In this document: positions 21,922 to 33,028 of the stretch, piece by piece
Numbering within the stretch: position 1 is the first letter of the stretch
Layout of the letters: every line of letters starts with the position of its first letter
DNA from: Zizania palustris
Lineage: Eukaryota; Streptophyta; Magnoliopsida; Poales; Poaceae
Direction of reading: 5' to 3'
Length of the DNA stretch: 64,000 bases
NCBI GenBank assembly: GCA_019279435.1
Contig: JAAALK010000081.1
Coordinates: 61,743,318 to 61,807,317, forward strand
Notes under the pieces: model-generated
The model's input: the letters and a program-made list of their open reading frames with translations, nothing else
What the model was told of the DNA's origin: nothing
The model's database searches: none
Program-made: the position numbers and the translations under genes

Positions 21922-23631
21922 TCAAACACCAGCTTCCTTTGTATAAAAAAATATGCCCTTTTTAACTTGAGAGCCAGATGCTTGCTGAGCCAAGTCATTT
22001 GCTACTGAATTGGCTGCTCTAGACACATGTGAAATTTTACAATCATCAAGAGTAGCAATTATGTCTAGACATTTATCCAAGTAGCTATTTAGCAAACCAT
22101 TAAAACATTGGGCATCTTTCGCTACTTGTTGAACTACTAATAATGAATCACCATACGCAAGAACATATTTAACATCCATGGAGATTAACAATTCAAGTCC
22201 TAGCAATAAAGCTTCAAATTTGGCTTGATTATTGGTACAGGGAAATTTTAACTGAGTCGAGGTCTCGAAACTCATACCACTAGGTGATATGAGCACAACT
22301 CCAACGCCTTGGCCATTCTTGCAAGCCAAACCATCAAAGTAAACTTTCGATGGTACCACCTCAATAAAATTAGCATCACTACTCCAATTGATATCTACAT
22401 GGTGATCAACTATAAAATTTGCGACAACTTGGCCTTTCATAGCTTTCAGAGGGTCATAAAACAAATCGTACTCAATCAAAGCATAAGCCCACTTTTCGAT
22501 TCTCCCACTTAGAATCGGATTTTGCAACATGTACTTTATGACATCAGTTTGACAAGTAACAATACTTGTGCCAGATAGAACATAGTGGTGGAGTTTGGTA
22601 CATGCATAGTAAAGTGACAAACACAAACGCTCTAAAAACACGTACCTCATCTCGACATCCAATAGGCAGCGACTCAAGAATGTGATGATGTACTCCTTTC
22701 CCTCCACTTCCTGAGTTAGCACAACTCCTATCAAGCTATCTTCTATAGCAACGTATAGCCAAAATGGAATTCTGGCTTTTGGCGCTCTTACCACATGCGG
22801 TGATGACAAGCACTCTTTAATCTTCTCAAAGGCGCATTGCTGACTTGCCCCACAAGTGAATTCATCTCCATTCTTTAGCTGAAGTATGGGGATAAAGGCA
22901 TCAATCTTGCTAGACAAGTTAGATATAAAGCGGTGCAAATAATTAACCTTGCCTAGCAACTTTTGTACATCTCTCTTGCATGTCGGCGCTTCAATGTTCT
23001 TAATTCTTCTCAAGTCTCTTAGGATCAATCTCAATACCTCTTTCATGAATCATGAATCCTAAGAACTTGCCCGCCGACACGCCAAAAGCACACTTGAGCA
23101 GGTTCATTTTTAAGCCATACTGATGCATCATTTCAAAAGCAACTCTCAAATCGGCTAAATGGTTTCTCATAGCATCCGATTTGACTACAACATCATCTAT
23201 ATAGACCTCTAACATAACTCCTAGCAAGTTATGAAAGATCAAATTCATAGCATGTTGATATGTAGCACTAGCATTCTTTAAACCAAAAGTCATAATAATC
23301 CACTCAAACAAGTCGACAAAACCAGTGCATCGAAAGGCTGTCTTGTAGACATCCTCTTCGGCCATAGAGATTTGATTATAACCAGCATTGCCATCAAGAA
23401 AACTTAGTACCTTATGTCTTGAAGCATCATTGATCAACATGTCGGCTATCGGCATGGGGTACTCGTCCTTCGGAGTGGCATTGTTCAAATCCCTGAAATC
23501 GATACACACGTGAATCTTGCCACTCCCTTTCTTCTCTATAGGAACAATGTTAGCAACCCATTCAGCATACCTGCATGGCTTAATAAACTAAGCCTTAAGT
23601 AAACATTCTATCTCCTCTTTAACTCGGTCAT
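21922..23631 (-). pseudogene. Z reverse transcriptase, RNase H and archaeal-type RNase H, copy 1
   Basis: Reading leftward: RT with CIDFRDLN, GNAGYNQI and active-site box YIDDVVVKSD, then RNase H 1 (IPFWLYVAIEDSLIGVVL, FLSRCLLDVEMRY), then a second RNase H with VYFDGLACKNGQGVG, KFEALLLGLEL, AYGDSLLVVQQ and RAANSVANDLA. The second, archaeal-type RNase H marks the Tat lineage. A frameshift lies in the overlap at 23000-23046. The N-terminal part is cut at 23631 by an X LTR, just before the RT fingers (VKEEIE region). Confidence 0.87.
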
Positions 23632-24147
23632 TGTTGGGGGAAAATACTTCATCCTCATGATCCTCTGAGATTCCAAGCAAATGAGTTATGCGATCAAGAT
23701 AAATGCAAGTCTAATCTTGAAGCTCAAGACTTGCCTCCGGATTAGAAGGCTCGAAGCCGAAGGGTCCGTCCAGGCTCCGGTCCGAAGAGACCCTTCGAAA
23801 GGCTTCCTCTCCGAAGTGGAAAATAGCTAGAAGGATGGAACGTCTACCTTATCAGCATCCTTCGAACATGTTTTACCATATTAGCCTTATAAGGGATACT
23901 GAAATAGTATCCACTATGTCGGTTGTAATTGAGGGGTAAAAAGGTCTTTTCTTTAGAGAGTTTTACCTATAAATACCCCCCTTCTTGCCATGTAATAGGC
24001 ATCGAATATTTAGATATTAAATATAGACTTCGAACTATCTCAAGCTATTATCCATCTCGGAGGCTTGGAATAGTTTACTCAGACAAACACTTCATTTGTC
24101 AGACACTTAATTTCCTAAAGCTATTAGCATAATCTTTTACGCCAATA
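23632..24147 (+). mobile_element. X 5' LTR (plus), copy 1
   Basis: 516 bp, TGTTGGGGG to CCAATA, TATA CTATAAATA at 23968-23975. It is followed by a primer site and gag, so it is a 5' LTR. The left flank is Z pol. The outer part diverges from the X1 LTR at 4264, but the TATA region and ends match, so it is a different subfamily. Confidence 0.85.
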
Positions 24148-24149
24148 GT

Positions 24150-24167
24150 TGGTGCCGTCCATGGGGA
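24150..24167 (+). other. Primer-binding site of X element
   Basis: TGGTGCCGTCCATGGGGA follows the LTR by 2 bp and recurs at 52001-52018. The form TGG-GCCGT is typical of Tat elements. I did not assign the primer tRNA. Confidence 0.65.
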
Positions 24168-24212
24168 ACCTAGTACAAAAACATCGTTCTCTACCAATCC
24201 TTTCCTAGTGCC

Positions 24213-25640
24213 ATGCCTCCTAAGCGGAGCCTAGTCACTAGTCCCCTCCAGAGGTCTTCTCGGACCTTTGGGTTGAAATCTTCAAACACCGTCGAGGTCG
24301 GAGGACCTTCCGTGGTCCCCCCACCTCAGACTACCAAAACAAATACTCTTCCTCGAACATACGAAGCCCCTCTCAGGACTCCGTCTATGCTTTGAACCGA
24401 CGGAGCCTCTCCCGTGGCTCCAACTATGCTCCAAACTGACTTGTTCAGTTCTCAAGACCCGGAGTTCCCCTCCAGAAGAAATGAAGACCGTCCTGATGAT
24501 GTGGCGACCGAGATGGCCCGTCTTCAGGCTGAAGTGATGAGGTGGAGGCAGGAAGCTATGGATAGGCTTCGTCCTCAAGCTAGCCCCGTCATCCCGGAGG
24601 TGCCCCAAGATGATGACCTCGTCGTTTATCCCGAAGCCTCTGAGATTCTAAGAAGCACTGAGAATGCCACTTTTCATGATGAATCTCCGTTAGACCCCGA
24701 CTTGCAGAAGGTGTGCCTCGATCCTAAGTTTAGAACTTTGAAGATCTATAAGTATTCCAGAGATCAATATCTAGGGTAATTTTCTCGCTCGTATGCTTTA
24801 GAAATCGACTCTAGCGTAGGGGTCCAAGACACAATGGCGAAGTGCTTCCCCCTTGCGCTCGAAGAAGTCGCTCTGCGTTGGTTCTAGTCTTTAAAACCAG
24901 GATCAATTGGGTCTTCGGAGCAATTAAGAAAGAAGTTTGCAAGCAACTTCCAAGGTACATTTGTGCCCCCTATGTCTACTACAAGTTTTTTCAGGTAAAG
25001 CAGCAACCTGGAGAAACTTTGCGGCAGTTTTTTAAGCGCTTCGCTCATACAAAGTCGCAAATAAGAGGGTTGTCTGCATCATCTGTGGTTGATGCGGCTC
25101 AGGAAGGAGTCACAAATGCAGGCCTCCTCAACAAACTTCACCGGAAGCATATTTCCTCAATAGCACAATTAATGGCTTACTTTGAGGAATATGCTAGGTC
25201 GTAGGAAGGATGGCTCTAAAGGACGGCTTCATCTCCGCCAACCATCCAAGAAGTTAAACTTGAAGTGAAGACTTCAACTCCTTCACATGGGTACCACTTT
25301 TTAATCAGCATGACAGACGAAGAGGACAAAAGCATCCTCGCTCCGAAGTTTTAAATATTGCTCCCTCTTCGCCAAAATTTCCCCCTAAGAATCCACAAGT
25401 TTTAGGAAGCAAGGTCAGTGGCTAGAGGCCACTAGGGAAGCCGGCTGGCAAAGGACAGGCCTTCTTCTACTGTGTCCACGGCGAGAACCGAAGCCATGGT
25501 ACCGATGCATGTAAGTCTATACTAGTCCTGAGGAGCTAGTACCTCGAGAGGAGCTCTGTTTGAGGCACTACTGACCGAGCCCCTCCCGAGGCACGTCAGG
25601 AGCCAGTACAAACTGTCGGACATGTAGACAGCTTCGAAGC
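24213..25640 (+). pseudogene. X gag, copy 1
   Basis: ATG at 24213 (MPPKRSLVTSP). It has a Pro/Ser-rich N-terminus, a helical stretch EMARLQAEVMRWRQEAMDRL, and the retrotransposon-gag fold around FPLALEEVALRWF and QQPGETLRQFFKRFAHTKSQ. Downstream, HGENRSHGTDAC resembles the knuckle of Tat gags. Stops interrupt it at about 24396 (Arg in copy 2), 24777 (GGG TAA; copy 2 GGG GAA) and the Trp in RWF*S. The N-terminal part and the capsid region are in one frame in this copy across 24990, where copy 2 has lost one base. Confidence 0.8.
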
Positions 25641-26573
25641 CCCAAGACAGCCTTCGGTGTCCAGTATTATGCCACCTCTGAAGAAAGAAGATACACAAGA
25701 CCGCGGCAAAAGAGTGGTTCTTCCCATCTCCGGAGGAGGAACCCTAGGCAGCATGTCAAAAAGGCAAAGGAGGAAATATGTTCACGAAGTCAGGCATATT
25801 GGGACCTCTTCGTCGGCTGCTTAAAGACCCGAATGGTCTCATGTGCCTATATCTTTCTCCTCAGCTGATGCAGCAGGTATAAAATTTCCTCATGTGGACC
25901 CCTTGTTATCACTGTTGATATTGTAGGAACGGAAGTCCGAAGAGTGCTGGTTGATGGCGGAAGCTCTGTGGATATTATCTTTGTTCAGGCCTTCGACCAG
26001 CTTTGTATTCCGCAGAAACATCTCCTCCCAACAGCTCGACCGCTTCAAGGCTTCGCAGGACCTCCTCTCGATGCCCTCGGCCAAATAGGCCTCGAGATTG
26101 CCTTAGGAGAGGGGCTCCTAGCTAGAATGGAGGAGGTGATTTTCGACGTACTTGATGTCCCTTATGCCTATAATGTTATCTTCAAAAGAGGCATGTTAAA
26201 TCAATTTGGATCCGTGGCACATCATAATTATCTATGTCTCAATATGCCCACGCAAGGAGGAGTGCTCAAGGTCTTCGGTGACCAAGCTGCAACACAAAGG
26301 GTAGAGTACGGCCATGGTCCACCTCTTGACCCTCGGTAGATAAATAATGTGCAAGACCATTCGAAGGATATTCCTGTATCAAGTGAATTCTCAAAGATGT
26401 GCTCCCCTAGGCCAAGCCCCAAAGGAGAAATTGTAACGAAAATCATTGTAAAGGATGGCAAAAATTATCCTATCCAGTTTGGCAAGGAATTCCCTCCAGA
26501 AATTGCTACTTCGTTAGAAGTAGTTAGAGAAAATTTGGATGTCTTTTCTTAGTCCGATGAAGACATTCCTTGA
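25641..26573 (+). pseudogene. X protease and start of pol, copy 1
   Basis: Aspartic protease with active-site loop VLVDGGSSVDII (DGGSS in place of DTGAS) at about 25944, and the hydrophobic second half ending around YNVIFKRGMLNQFG. A linker follows (KNYPIQFGKE, VVRENLDVF) that normally leads into RT. A one-base loss just before VLVDGG, shared with copy 2, puts the protease in a new frame. The frame is cut at 26573 by the inverted X2 LTR; the last 5 bases, cttga, are the candidate TSD. Confidence 0.75.
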
Positions 26574-27072
26574 TATTGGCGTAAAATATTATGCTAACAG
26601 GTTTAAGAAACTATATGTGTGACAAATGAAGTGTTTGTGGGAGCGGACTATCTCAACCCTCCATATAGGATAATAGCTCAAAGTAGTTCGAAGTTATGTA
26701 TTGAATATCTAAGTATTCGATGCCTATTAAAGGTTGAGAATGGGGGTATTTATAGGTAAAAACTCTAAGGAAAAGACCTTTTTACCCCTCTATTACAACC
26801 GACATAGTGGAAACTATTCGGTATCCCGAATAGGGCTAATACGGTAAAAGACTAATTTAATCAGAAAGAAGATAAATCTACTATCCTTGCTAGCAACACT
26901 CCTTCGGGTGTAAGGACATCAGGAGACTTCGTCATGCCGAAGCCTTGATGGAGGTCTTCACTGTATAACACTCTGAATACAGCACAACTCCGATGCTTTT
27001 AGAAGCTTTGAAGATCAAAGCTTCTAACTTCATGTTCTTGACCTCTGGAGGATGAAATAATTTCACCCAACA
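26574..27072 (-). mobile_element. X2 3' LTR (minus), copy 1
   Basis: 499 bp; the minus strand begins TGTTGGGTGAAA and ends CCAATA. TATA region at 26745-26756. The polypurine tract (reverse complement GTAGCCCCTCG) is immediately right at 27073-27083, so the element body lies to the right on the minus strand. It is inserted into the protease-RT linker of the plus-strand X element. Confidence 0.85.
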
Positions 27073-27378
27073 GTAGCCCCTCGAATACTTCTGTCCAGAT
27101 TGCCTATGCAATAAGAGGGCAGTATACACAAGAAACAATTGCATACTTAGGATCAAGAACTTACCGAATTTTACCACTCTTTGAAACATTCGGAGGTGTA
27201 GAATCTTCGGTCCAACTTCTATGCGAAGGTGTGTGTCGAAGCAGCTTCGGAGATAAATCCTTGTGAAGCTGAAATAATCGTTAGGCTCACAAAAATAGCC
27301 ATTATCTTTTTAAAGGCTTCACTGTCGCTTCGTTTCTGGAGGCGTGATATAAATGATACATTGCAACTGCAAGTTCAC

Positions 27379-27390
27379 ACGATAAATAAG
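27379..27390 (+). promoter_or_regulatory. Degraded TATA box of aORF copy M
   Basis: ACGATAAATAAG here; copy 2 has ACTATAAATAAG at 55282-55294. It lies about 100 bp before the ATG, the same spacing as in X1. One substitution weakens it in this copy. Confidence 0.45.
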
Positions 27391-27481
27391 AAAGCTGGGG
27401 TGAGTTTTGGATACTTTACCAACTGCTTCTACATTGCCCCTTTCTACGTCCTAAGCCCGAACTCCAACTTCATCATCTCCA

Positions 27482-30400
27482 ATGGCGAAAACTAGCCACA
27501 AAGTTCTTGCTCCCACTTCGTCCCTTGCCAAGCAATAGACGATGGCAGCAACAGTGACAGTGGTGTCTTCGGCTGATCCTCGTCCAACCGGTCCTCATGA
27601 TCTTCTCCCAGCGTCGACCAAATATACGGATCATTCGTATAGTTTGGGGCCTTCAACTTGCTCGAAGAAGTCCATCGCGGCAGCGACCGCTGGGAAGACA
27701 AGTTCTAGAATCAAGATTCGCCAGGCTAGAGGAGAAGTGATTCCTGCACCACGAGCCGGAGAGGTAGTTGTGTTCAAAGCATTCTTCGAAGAAGGATTGG
27801 GGCTTCCAGCGGTGGATGTCCTCTCTAAAGTATTGAGGTTGTTCCATGTCACCTTGCCTCAACTTTCCCCCAATGCTATCGCTCTCCTAGCCAGCTTCAA
27901 ATGGGTTATGTGAGCCGAAATCTTCGCAGCGCTTCACAAAGCTTCCTGCCAACCGAAAACTTACATTGGAGCTAGAGGGGAGAAAATGGTGGTCGCCTTC
28001 AGTAGCATCAATTTCTGGCTTCGCGAAGAATATCAAAACCAGTTCCCGATGAAGGCCATCAATGCTAGATGGTATACGCGTTGGCTGGACCTCTGGAAGA
28101 CATCTTCTATCAGAGAGAGGCGGAAGTCCATCTAGACCCAAGCCAACTCGAAGCTCGCCTTAGACTGCTGCAATCCATAAGTCGTCGTATAAGCAAGCGC
28201 GACTTAGCAGAGGACTTCATCGGGCTCTGGATCCTTCCCTTGATGGCTAGTTGGCCGATCAACTTCAAAGAGAACCCAGAGGGTGGACTCTGAGAGATTC
28301 CTTCGAGTGCTGCATGTAAACTTGTACATCCTACAAAATGGTTTTGCACTTAGAATTGATTCTATAAAAATGATTTAATTGAAAGGAAATCTTATCTTTC
28401 AGCTCCACGCGCCACCCTCACTTTGGGGCAAATTGTCCGAGCTTCGGAGAATTTCCTCGGGGCTCCTACGCTCGTTGAAAAAGAATGGAGGGTGAAGTTG
28501 GTTGGCAGCTAAGAGCGATTCAACTGAGTATGGAGTGTACTCGGAGTTGAACCTCCAATTCTTCCGGACTGGATTAGCTCTGAACAAGGTCCAAAGAAAA
28601 GGAAAGCTGAAGCAGGGACTTCGGTGCCAGTTAAGACACCTGTTAAAAAGGTGGCTCGAAAGCCAAAGTTCTCTATTCCTCCCAAATCTCCAACTTCATC
28701 TTCGTGGTCATCTGAAGATGAAGCAGACTGAACAATGGGGGAGGAGTTCGAAGCTCTCCTAGCGGGGGATGAAGGGTCTCGAATAGGGGCTAAAGTCCCC
28801 GTTCAAGATGTCATGGCAGCACTGCCTACTGTTGAAGGTAACCTCGAGTAGGCAGAGACTAAAAATGTCTTGCCTAGCCAGGTAAATGACTCTGTTGTGG
28901 AAGAAGGCGGAGTCGAGATGGTTGAAGTTCAAGTCTTGTCTCCGGACGAAGTGGTAGCTGCAGTGGTCGAAGATGTCTCAGCAGCTTTTCCTTTGGTTCG
29001 AAGTCCGGAGTCCGAAGAGGACTTTGGCCAGATGTTCGAGCCCCCGAGCAGTCCAGTGCTCGCCCGGCAACCAAATGTTGGAGGTAAACTTCAGCAAAAT
29101 ACTTTTTCTTCTTTTTTGTGTCTTACAAAATTTAAGCAATATCATATACATTTGGTTTTTTATAGGATCGGCTCCGATGGAGGTGGCTCCCGCTATGGAG
29201 GTTGTGCCGGAAGCTGTTGCATCTCTAAAGCCAGCTCCTGCAATGACTTTGAAGATGTGTCCTAGAAAAGGTAAAGGTAAAGGTGAGCCTTTGCCTGCTC
29301 CTATTCCAGAGTGGACTCCATCAGGATCCACGGACGGAGGTCAATCCATAGAGGCCTCTAAAGATGCTTCGCTGTGTTCTGCCCCATCTCCAAACGAAGA
29401 TGATCAAAGCACCTTGTCTAGGCTCCCCTCTTAGCTCCTTTTCTGGAGCGGAGAATAGGCCTTCGGACTTTGCTAGAGCCTTTGGCTCGGGCTAGTCGCA
29501 AAGTTGGGGAGGCATACTTGGTTTCTATTGTTGGAGAAGCGGAGGGGTCAGAGCTGGATGTGGCTTTGGAACGAGCAGCCTACCAGGTAAGAAGTATCTG
29601 CAAAAATAAGATTAGTTTGAACATAAGTACACAATTTACTTACATTGTTCTTTTTCTTCCTTCGCAGCAAGTAGTTCTAGCTTGAGCTGCGGCTATATCA
29701 CATGAGCGAGAAAACAACCGACTCAAGGAGAAAGTAACAGCTATTCAAGGGAGTCTTGTTAGCTCCAAGATTCGTACTTCGAGCTTGGAAGAAATGGTAG
29801 TTGTAGAAAGAAATGCTAGGACTAGCTTGGAGGCTGCTAAAAATGAGCTCGAGGCTGAGCGGGTTGTTCTTTGGGCCGAGGTGGAAAAGCTGTGTGGAGA
29901 GCAGGCAACTACAGGAGCCGAAATGGTCAAGCTTCGAGAGGAGCAACTGAACTTGACAGAGGAGGCCAAAAACTGTTAGGACAGAAGAATTCTTTGATGA
30001 ATGAGGCAGCTAGACTTTCATCTCTGAAAGGCGAGCTGACTTCATCAAACAATACTTTATCTGAAGAGAAGATAAAGTGAGAGAAGGTGGCTTCGGAGAC
30101 CATGGACGCCCTTCGGGGTGTCTTGGAGTACTTCGGAACTTCTTGCGCTTCTTCTTTGACTGGCAACGACTCCCTGCTGCTGAGGTTGAAGATGATCCAA
30201 GTAGCGGCGAAGACTATGAAGGCAGCGGGTACTCACTACGGAGAGATCTCTAGCCAAGTAGCTGCTCTTAGAGTACTTCGTTACTACGAAGATCTTAGGT
30301 TATCTGTTTCACCGGAGCCCGGAGCAGCCCCCGCCAATTTTGGCGACGACCGACTCCTGACTCCTTTTGCGGATGTAGCTGCGGCTTGGGAGGCCTTTCA

Positions 30401-30482
30401 ACCATCTTGGAGAGCTGTAGGCCAATCGGATATAAAGACATGGATTGATGAGGGTCTCCGTCAAAAACAAGCGCGGTTGTAG
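27482..30482 (+). pseudogene. Antisense gene (aORF) of X2, copy M
   Basis: ATG at 27482 (MAKTSHKV). The Transposase_28-like region has EVVVFKAFFEEGLGLPAVDVL and LPQLSPNAIALL. A linker with PVKTPVKKVARKPK, acidic segments and a long coiled coil follow (VERNARTSLEAAKNELEAERVVL, AEMVKLREEQ). The C-terminus is SDIKTWIDEGLRQKQARL, as in copy C (WIDEARRQKQ). Introns with GT/AG ends: 28316-28402, 29084-29165, 29587-29667. Stops at about 27537 and 27911, a small deletion at 28076 and other lesions break it. It lies opposite to pol of the same element. Confidence 0.75.
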
Positions 30483-30597
30483 CCTTTGAGCAGCAAACCT
30501 CCTTCAGACCCGAAGGTTTTGTTCTCCTTAGGGCCCCTCTTATGTAAAAACTTATGCTTTATTATCTTTTGAATGGAAAGACTCATTTGGAAATGTT

Positions 30598-31110
30598 TTT
30601 CGACTTCCCAATCTTTTATGATGAGCTCAAAGTGTTAGATATTAACGGAGAACTCCGCCTACAATGGGCCACCTTCTAAGCTTTGAGGCCTCATAGGCGT
30701 CCTCGATTTTCAATTCCTCAGGGAAGTTCTGGGGAGGTTATTCCCGATATATCTAAAGAAGTATTAGCTTATATTAAAAAGGAGGAAAAGGAAGTTAGTA
30801 TAGAAACTTCATCTTTAGAGGACGTTAAATGGTCCGAAGAAAAAATGCTGATGAAGAGCAAGTAGAAAAGAGTCCCGAACGACTTCGAAGCTGGGAGAGG
30901 AGCCCCGAACGACTTCGAACCTGGGCTGAACTTCAGCAAGAATAGAAAGACTTTCGAGCTTCGAAACAAGGGAAGAGAGTTAAACGTAAAGTTTTAAAGA
31001 CCCCAGGCTTTGGGACAAATCGCTCTCGAAGTCGAGCTAATTTTGAAGGCAGCTCTAGGGATCGAAGAGGTTTTTGTTTCCTTCTTAGCATAGACACATA
31101 TTTTTTATGA
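30598..31110 (+). pseudogene. Second antisense reading frame (aORF2), copy M
   Basis: After aORF M the plus strand carries a frame alignable with copy C (59905-60328). Shared residues include KVLDINGEL/EVLELNEGL, RFSIPQG/RFSVPHG, EVLAYIKKEEKE/EILAYIKEEDKE, SPERL..WAELQ/SSERLLSWAELQ and a basic tail. Both copies have stops and M has a frameshift near 30850, but the stops fall at different places, so the ancestral frame was probably open. The protein would be small (about 150 residues), acidic in the middle and Lys/Arg-rich at the end. I do not recognise the family. Confidence 0.55.
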
Positions 31111-31399
31111 TGTAATATAATCTATTTAAATAATATAAACTAAAAAGTTTCAAAATTGTCTCACTACTTCCCAGCCCCTCTTTGGGGGTAAGCACCTCCG
31201 AATTTTGATCGAAGGTGGTTACGCACAACGAAGATAATGTTAGTTAGGAGTACAATTTTGGAGGCTTAGAGCCCCTTATCATATTTAAAGAGTAATTAAG
31301 GACTGAGTCCAAAAATGGCCACTAAAGACCTTGAAAATATCTTTGACTCTACTAATTTGGAGTCTGAAAACTTGTAACTTAGTACCCTTTATCGAATGT
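31111..31399. other. Non-coding spacer after aORF2, copy M
   Basis: AT-rich at first (a possible 3' end for the antisense transcript), then GCCCCTCTTTGGGGG, which could form a short hairpin and has a counterpart near 60415-60440. No gene is seen. Confidence 0.4.
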
Positions 31400-31686
31400 G
31401 GTCACTTCGGACTCCTTTTCGGACACATTAGAATCTGATTAGAATGGTCACTTTGTACTCTTTTTATAGACGTTTTCAAGCTATCAGCTTGGAGTCTGTT
31501 TTATTTGGTCTCCTTCGACTCTTTTTACGGATGCTATCAAATCGGTGTTTTGGAATATGCCTTTGTGGTCTCCTTGGACTCTTTTTACGGATGTTTTCAA
31601 GACGAATCTTGGAATCCATATCATTTGGTCTCTTTGGACTCTTTTTATGGATGCTTTCAAGCCGGTGGCTTGGAATACATTTTTTG
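31400..31686. repeat. ~60-bp minisatellite in X2, copy M
   Basis: Units start at about 31400, 31446, 31507, 31567 and 31627, each with GGTC(T/A)C, GACTCTTTTTACGGATG and a GGAAT end. The last four are 60-61 bp; the first is shorter. Because 60 is a multiple of 3, a chance frame repeats DSFYGCFQ; I do not call it a gene. The same family occurs as 58+58 bp dimers at 60674-61021. Confidence 0.85.
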
Positions 31687-31875
31687 CGACTTTCCCACCT
31701 CGTCGGAAGCTTCGAAGTCCGTAAAATTGGTTCAAATGAATGACACTTTCCTTCACAATCAACTATGTTCTTCTAGTGCGTCCACTATAAGTAGGGAATG
31801 TTTGAGAAGTAGGCATTATCTGAACCATGAGCTTTATTTATTCAGAAAGTGTTTACAAATAATTACAAGGAGCCC

Positions 31876-32549
31876 CTATGCAAAATATCGCTTAAGGTGC
31901 TTCGCATGCTAGGCATGCTTTAATTCTTCACCTTATAAATTAGCTAACTTAAAAGAACTAGGGTGTCCTAAACGAAGGATGATATATGGACCTTCCCATT
32001 TATTTCCTAATTTCCATGGTGCTATAATTCTTCGCAAAACTAAATGACGTGGTTTAAGTTCATTAAGTTTAATCTTCGGGTCATACCAAGTCTTCGTCTA
32101 ATGTTGATACTTCGTCAGATTTGCAATAGCTCGAAGTCTTGTTTCCTCTGTTAAATCTAGCGAAGCTTGTCTTTCATCTTCTTTTTTCAAGTTCGATGGT
32201 GCGAAAAGATCCTCCTTTAAGCTCCGTCGGCGTCATGGACCTTGCTTGAGTGGTCTGAATGGACCATAAAATCTTCGGGAGCTCTTCGGTCCATAGTCCC
32301 TTTGCCAATCCTACTATCCTTCGATTCAGGCCTGATAAAATGTTACCATTTGCTCGCTCGATGGCTCCGTTAGATTGAGGATGATGAACAACTGCAAAAC
32401 ACATTTCTATGCAAAGATCTTCGCAGAACTCTCTGAAGGGTTTGGCATCAAATTGGGTGCCATTGTCGATTGTTAGCTGTCGAGGCACTCCGAAACTGCA
32501 GATAATATTCTGCCATAAAATTTATGTACATTCTTCGAAGTGATATCTG
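31876..32549 (-). pseudogene. X2 integrase C-terminal part, broken at the duplication junction
   Basis: Minus-strand Tat integrase. Visible are RQLTIDNGTQFDAKPF (second catalytic Asp), SNGAIERANGNI (catalytic Glu) and, near the stop at 31876, HLKRYFA. It lacks the first catalytic Asp because the sequence switches at 32549/32550 to X1 3' non-coding DNA, the start of the second duplication copy. A stretch after TTQARS is also deleted relative to copy C. Confidence 0.8.
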
Positions 32550-32623
32550 TGAGGAGATTTGGAGGTTGAAGAAAGAAGGCTTCGAGCTTCAAGTTCTGTA
32601 AAAAATTTTCGGTGGGCTTCGAC

Positions 32624-32640
32624 CCCCCTTTTATAGCCTT
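32624..32640 (-). promoter_or_regulatory. Intact TATA box of the (missing) aORF, copy 2
   Basis: The minus strand reads GGCTATAAAAGGGG with CCCACCTGTCAG upstream (32692-32709). The gene it served is not here: the duplication joint at 32550 cuts between this promoter and the ATG, so a promoter now points across the joint into the broken X2 integrase on the same strand. Confidence 0.5.
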
Positions 32641-33028
32641 TCCACCGGCTATTGCACCTCGATCACGTTCGCATTGCAGTTTTGACTTATACCACTGACA
32701 GGTGGGACCAGGAGGTAAAAAGGGGTGAACCCATGGTAAAATTTTGACTGTTACCTTTTTCGGGAGCCTAACGGCTACTTGAAGGGTAACGGCTCAAAAT
32801 GAATGGCTCCTCACGACGTTCCACCTCCGTAACGGTTCACTTCCTTGAGAAGTGTTCACACAACAGTTCTAGTTCGAAGTTTTCATCGAATATGCTTTGA
32901 TATCAAATACCCTTTGAATAACTGTAACATCTTCAGATTTCTCTAAGTCCCTGAATATGAAAATATTCCTTGCGTATACTGCTTTCCTGCCATACAAGTT
33001 AATCGGAGAAGCGTATTCGAGGGGCTAC

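Larger units (their letters stand above)
3786..28076. repeat. Tandem segmental duplication, copy 1
   Basis: This block is collinear with about 32550-56010. The order is the same throughout: X1 3' LTR, Y remains, Z LTR, copia element in the same target with the same TSD, Z pol, X LTR-gag-protease, inverted X2 LTR and antisense gene. Copy-1-specific changes: 876-bp deletion in Y, 3.1-kb solo LTR in CopA, about 173-bp RT deletion, about 128-bp loss near 20570, and a small deletion in the antisense gene at 28076. The duplicated unit itself probably runs to 32549, where the second copy starts. Confidence 0.85.

Noticed and set aside
31505..31912. 135-codon ORF with DSFYGCFQ repeats
   Set aside because: It comes from the 60-bp minisatellite; in element C the unit is 58 bp, so the frame is not maintained.
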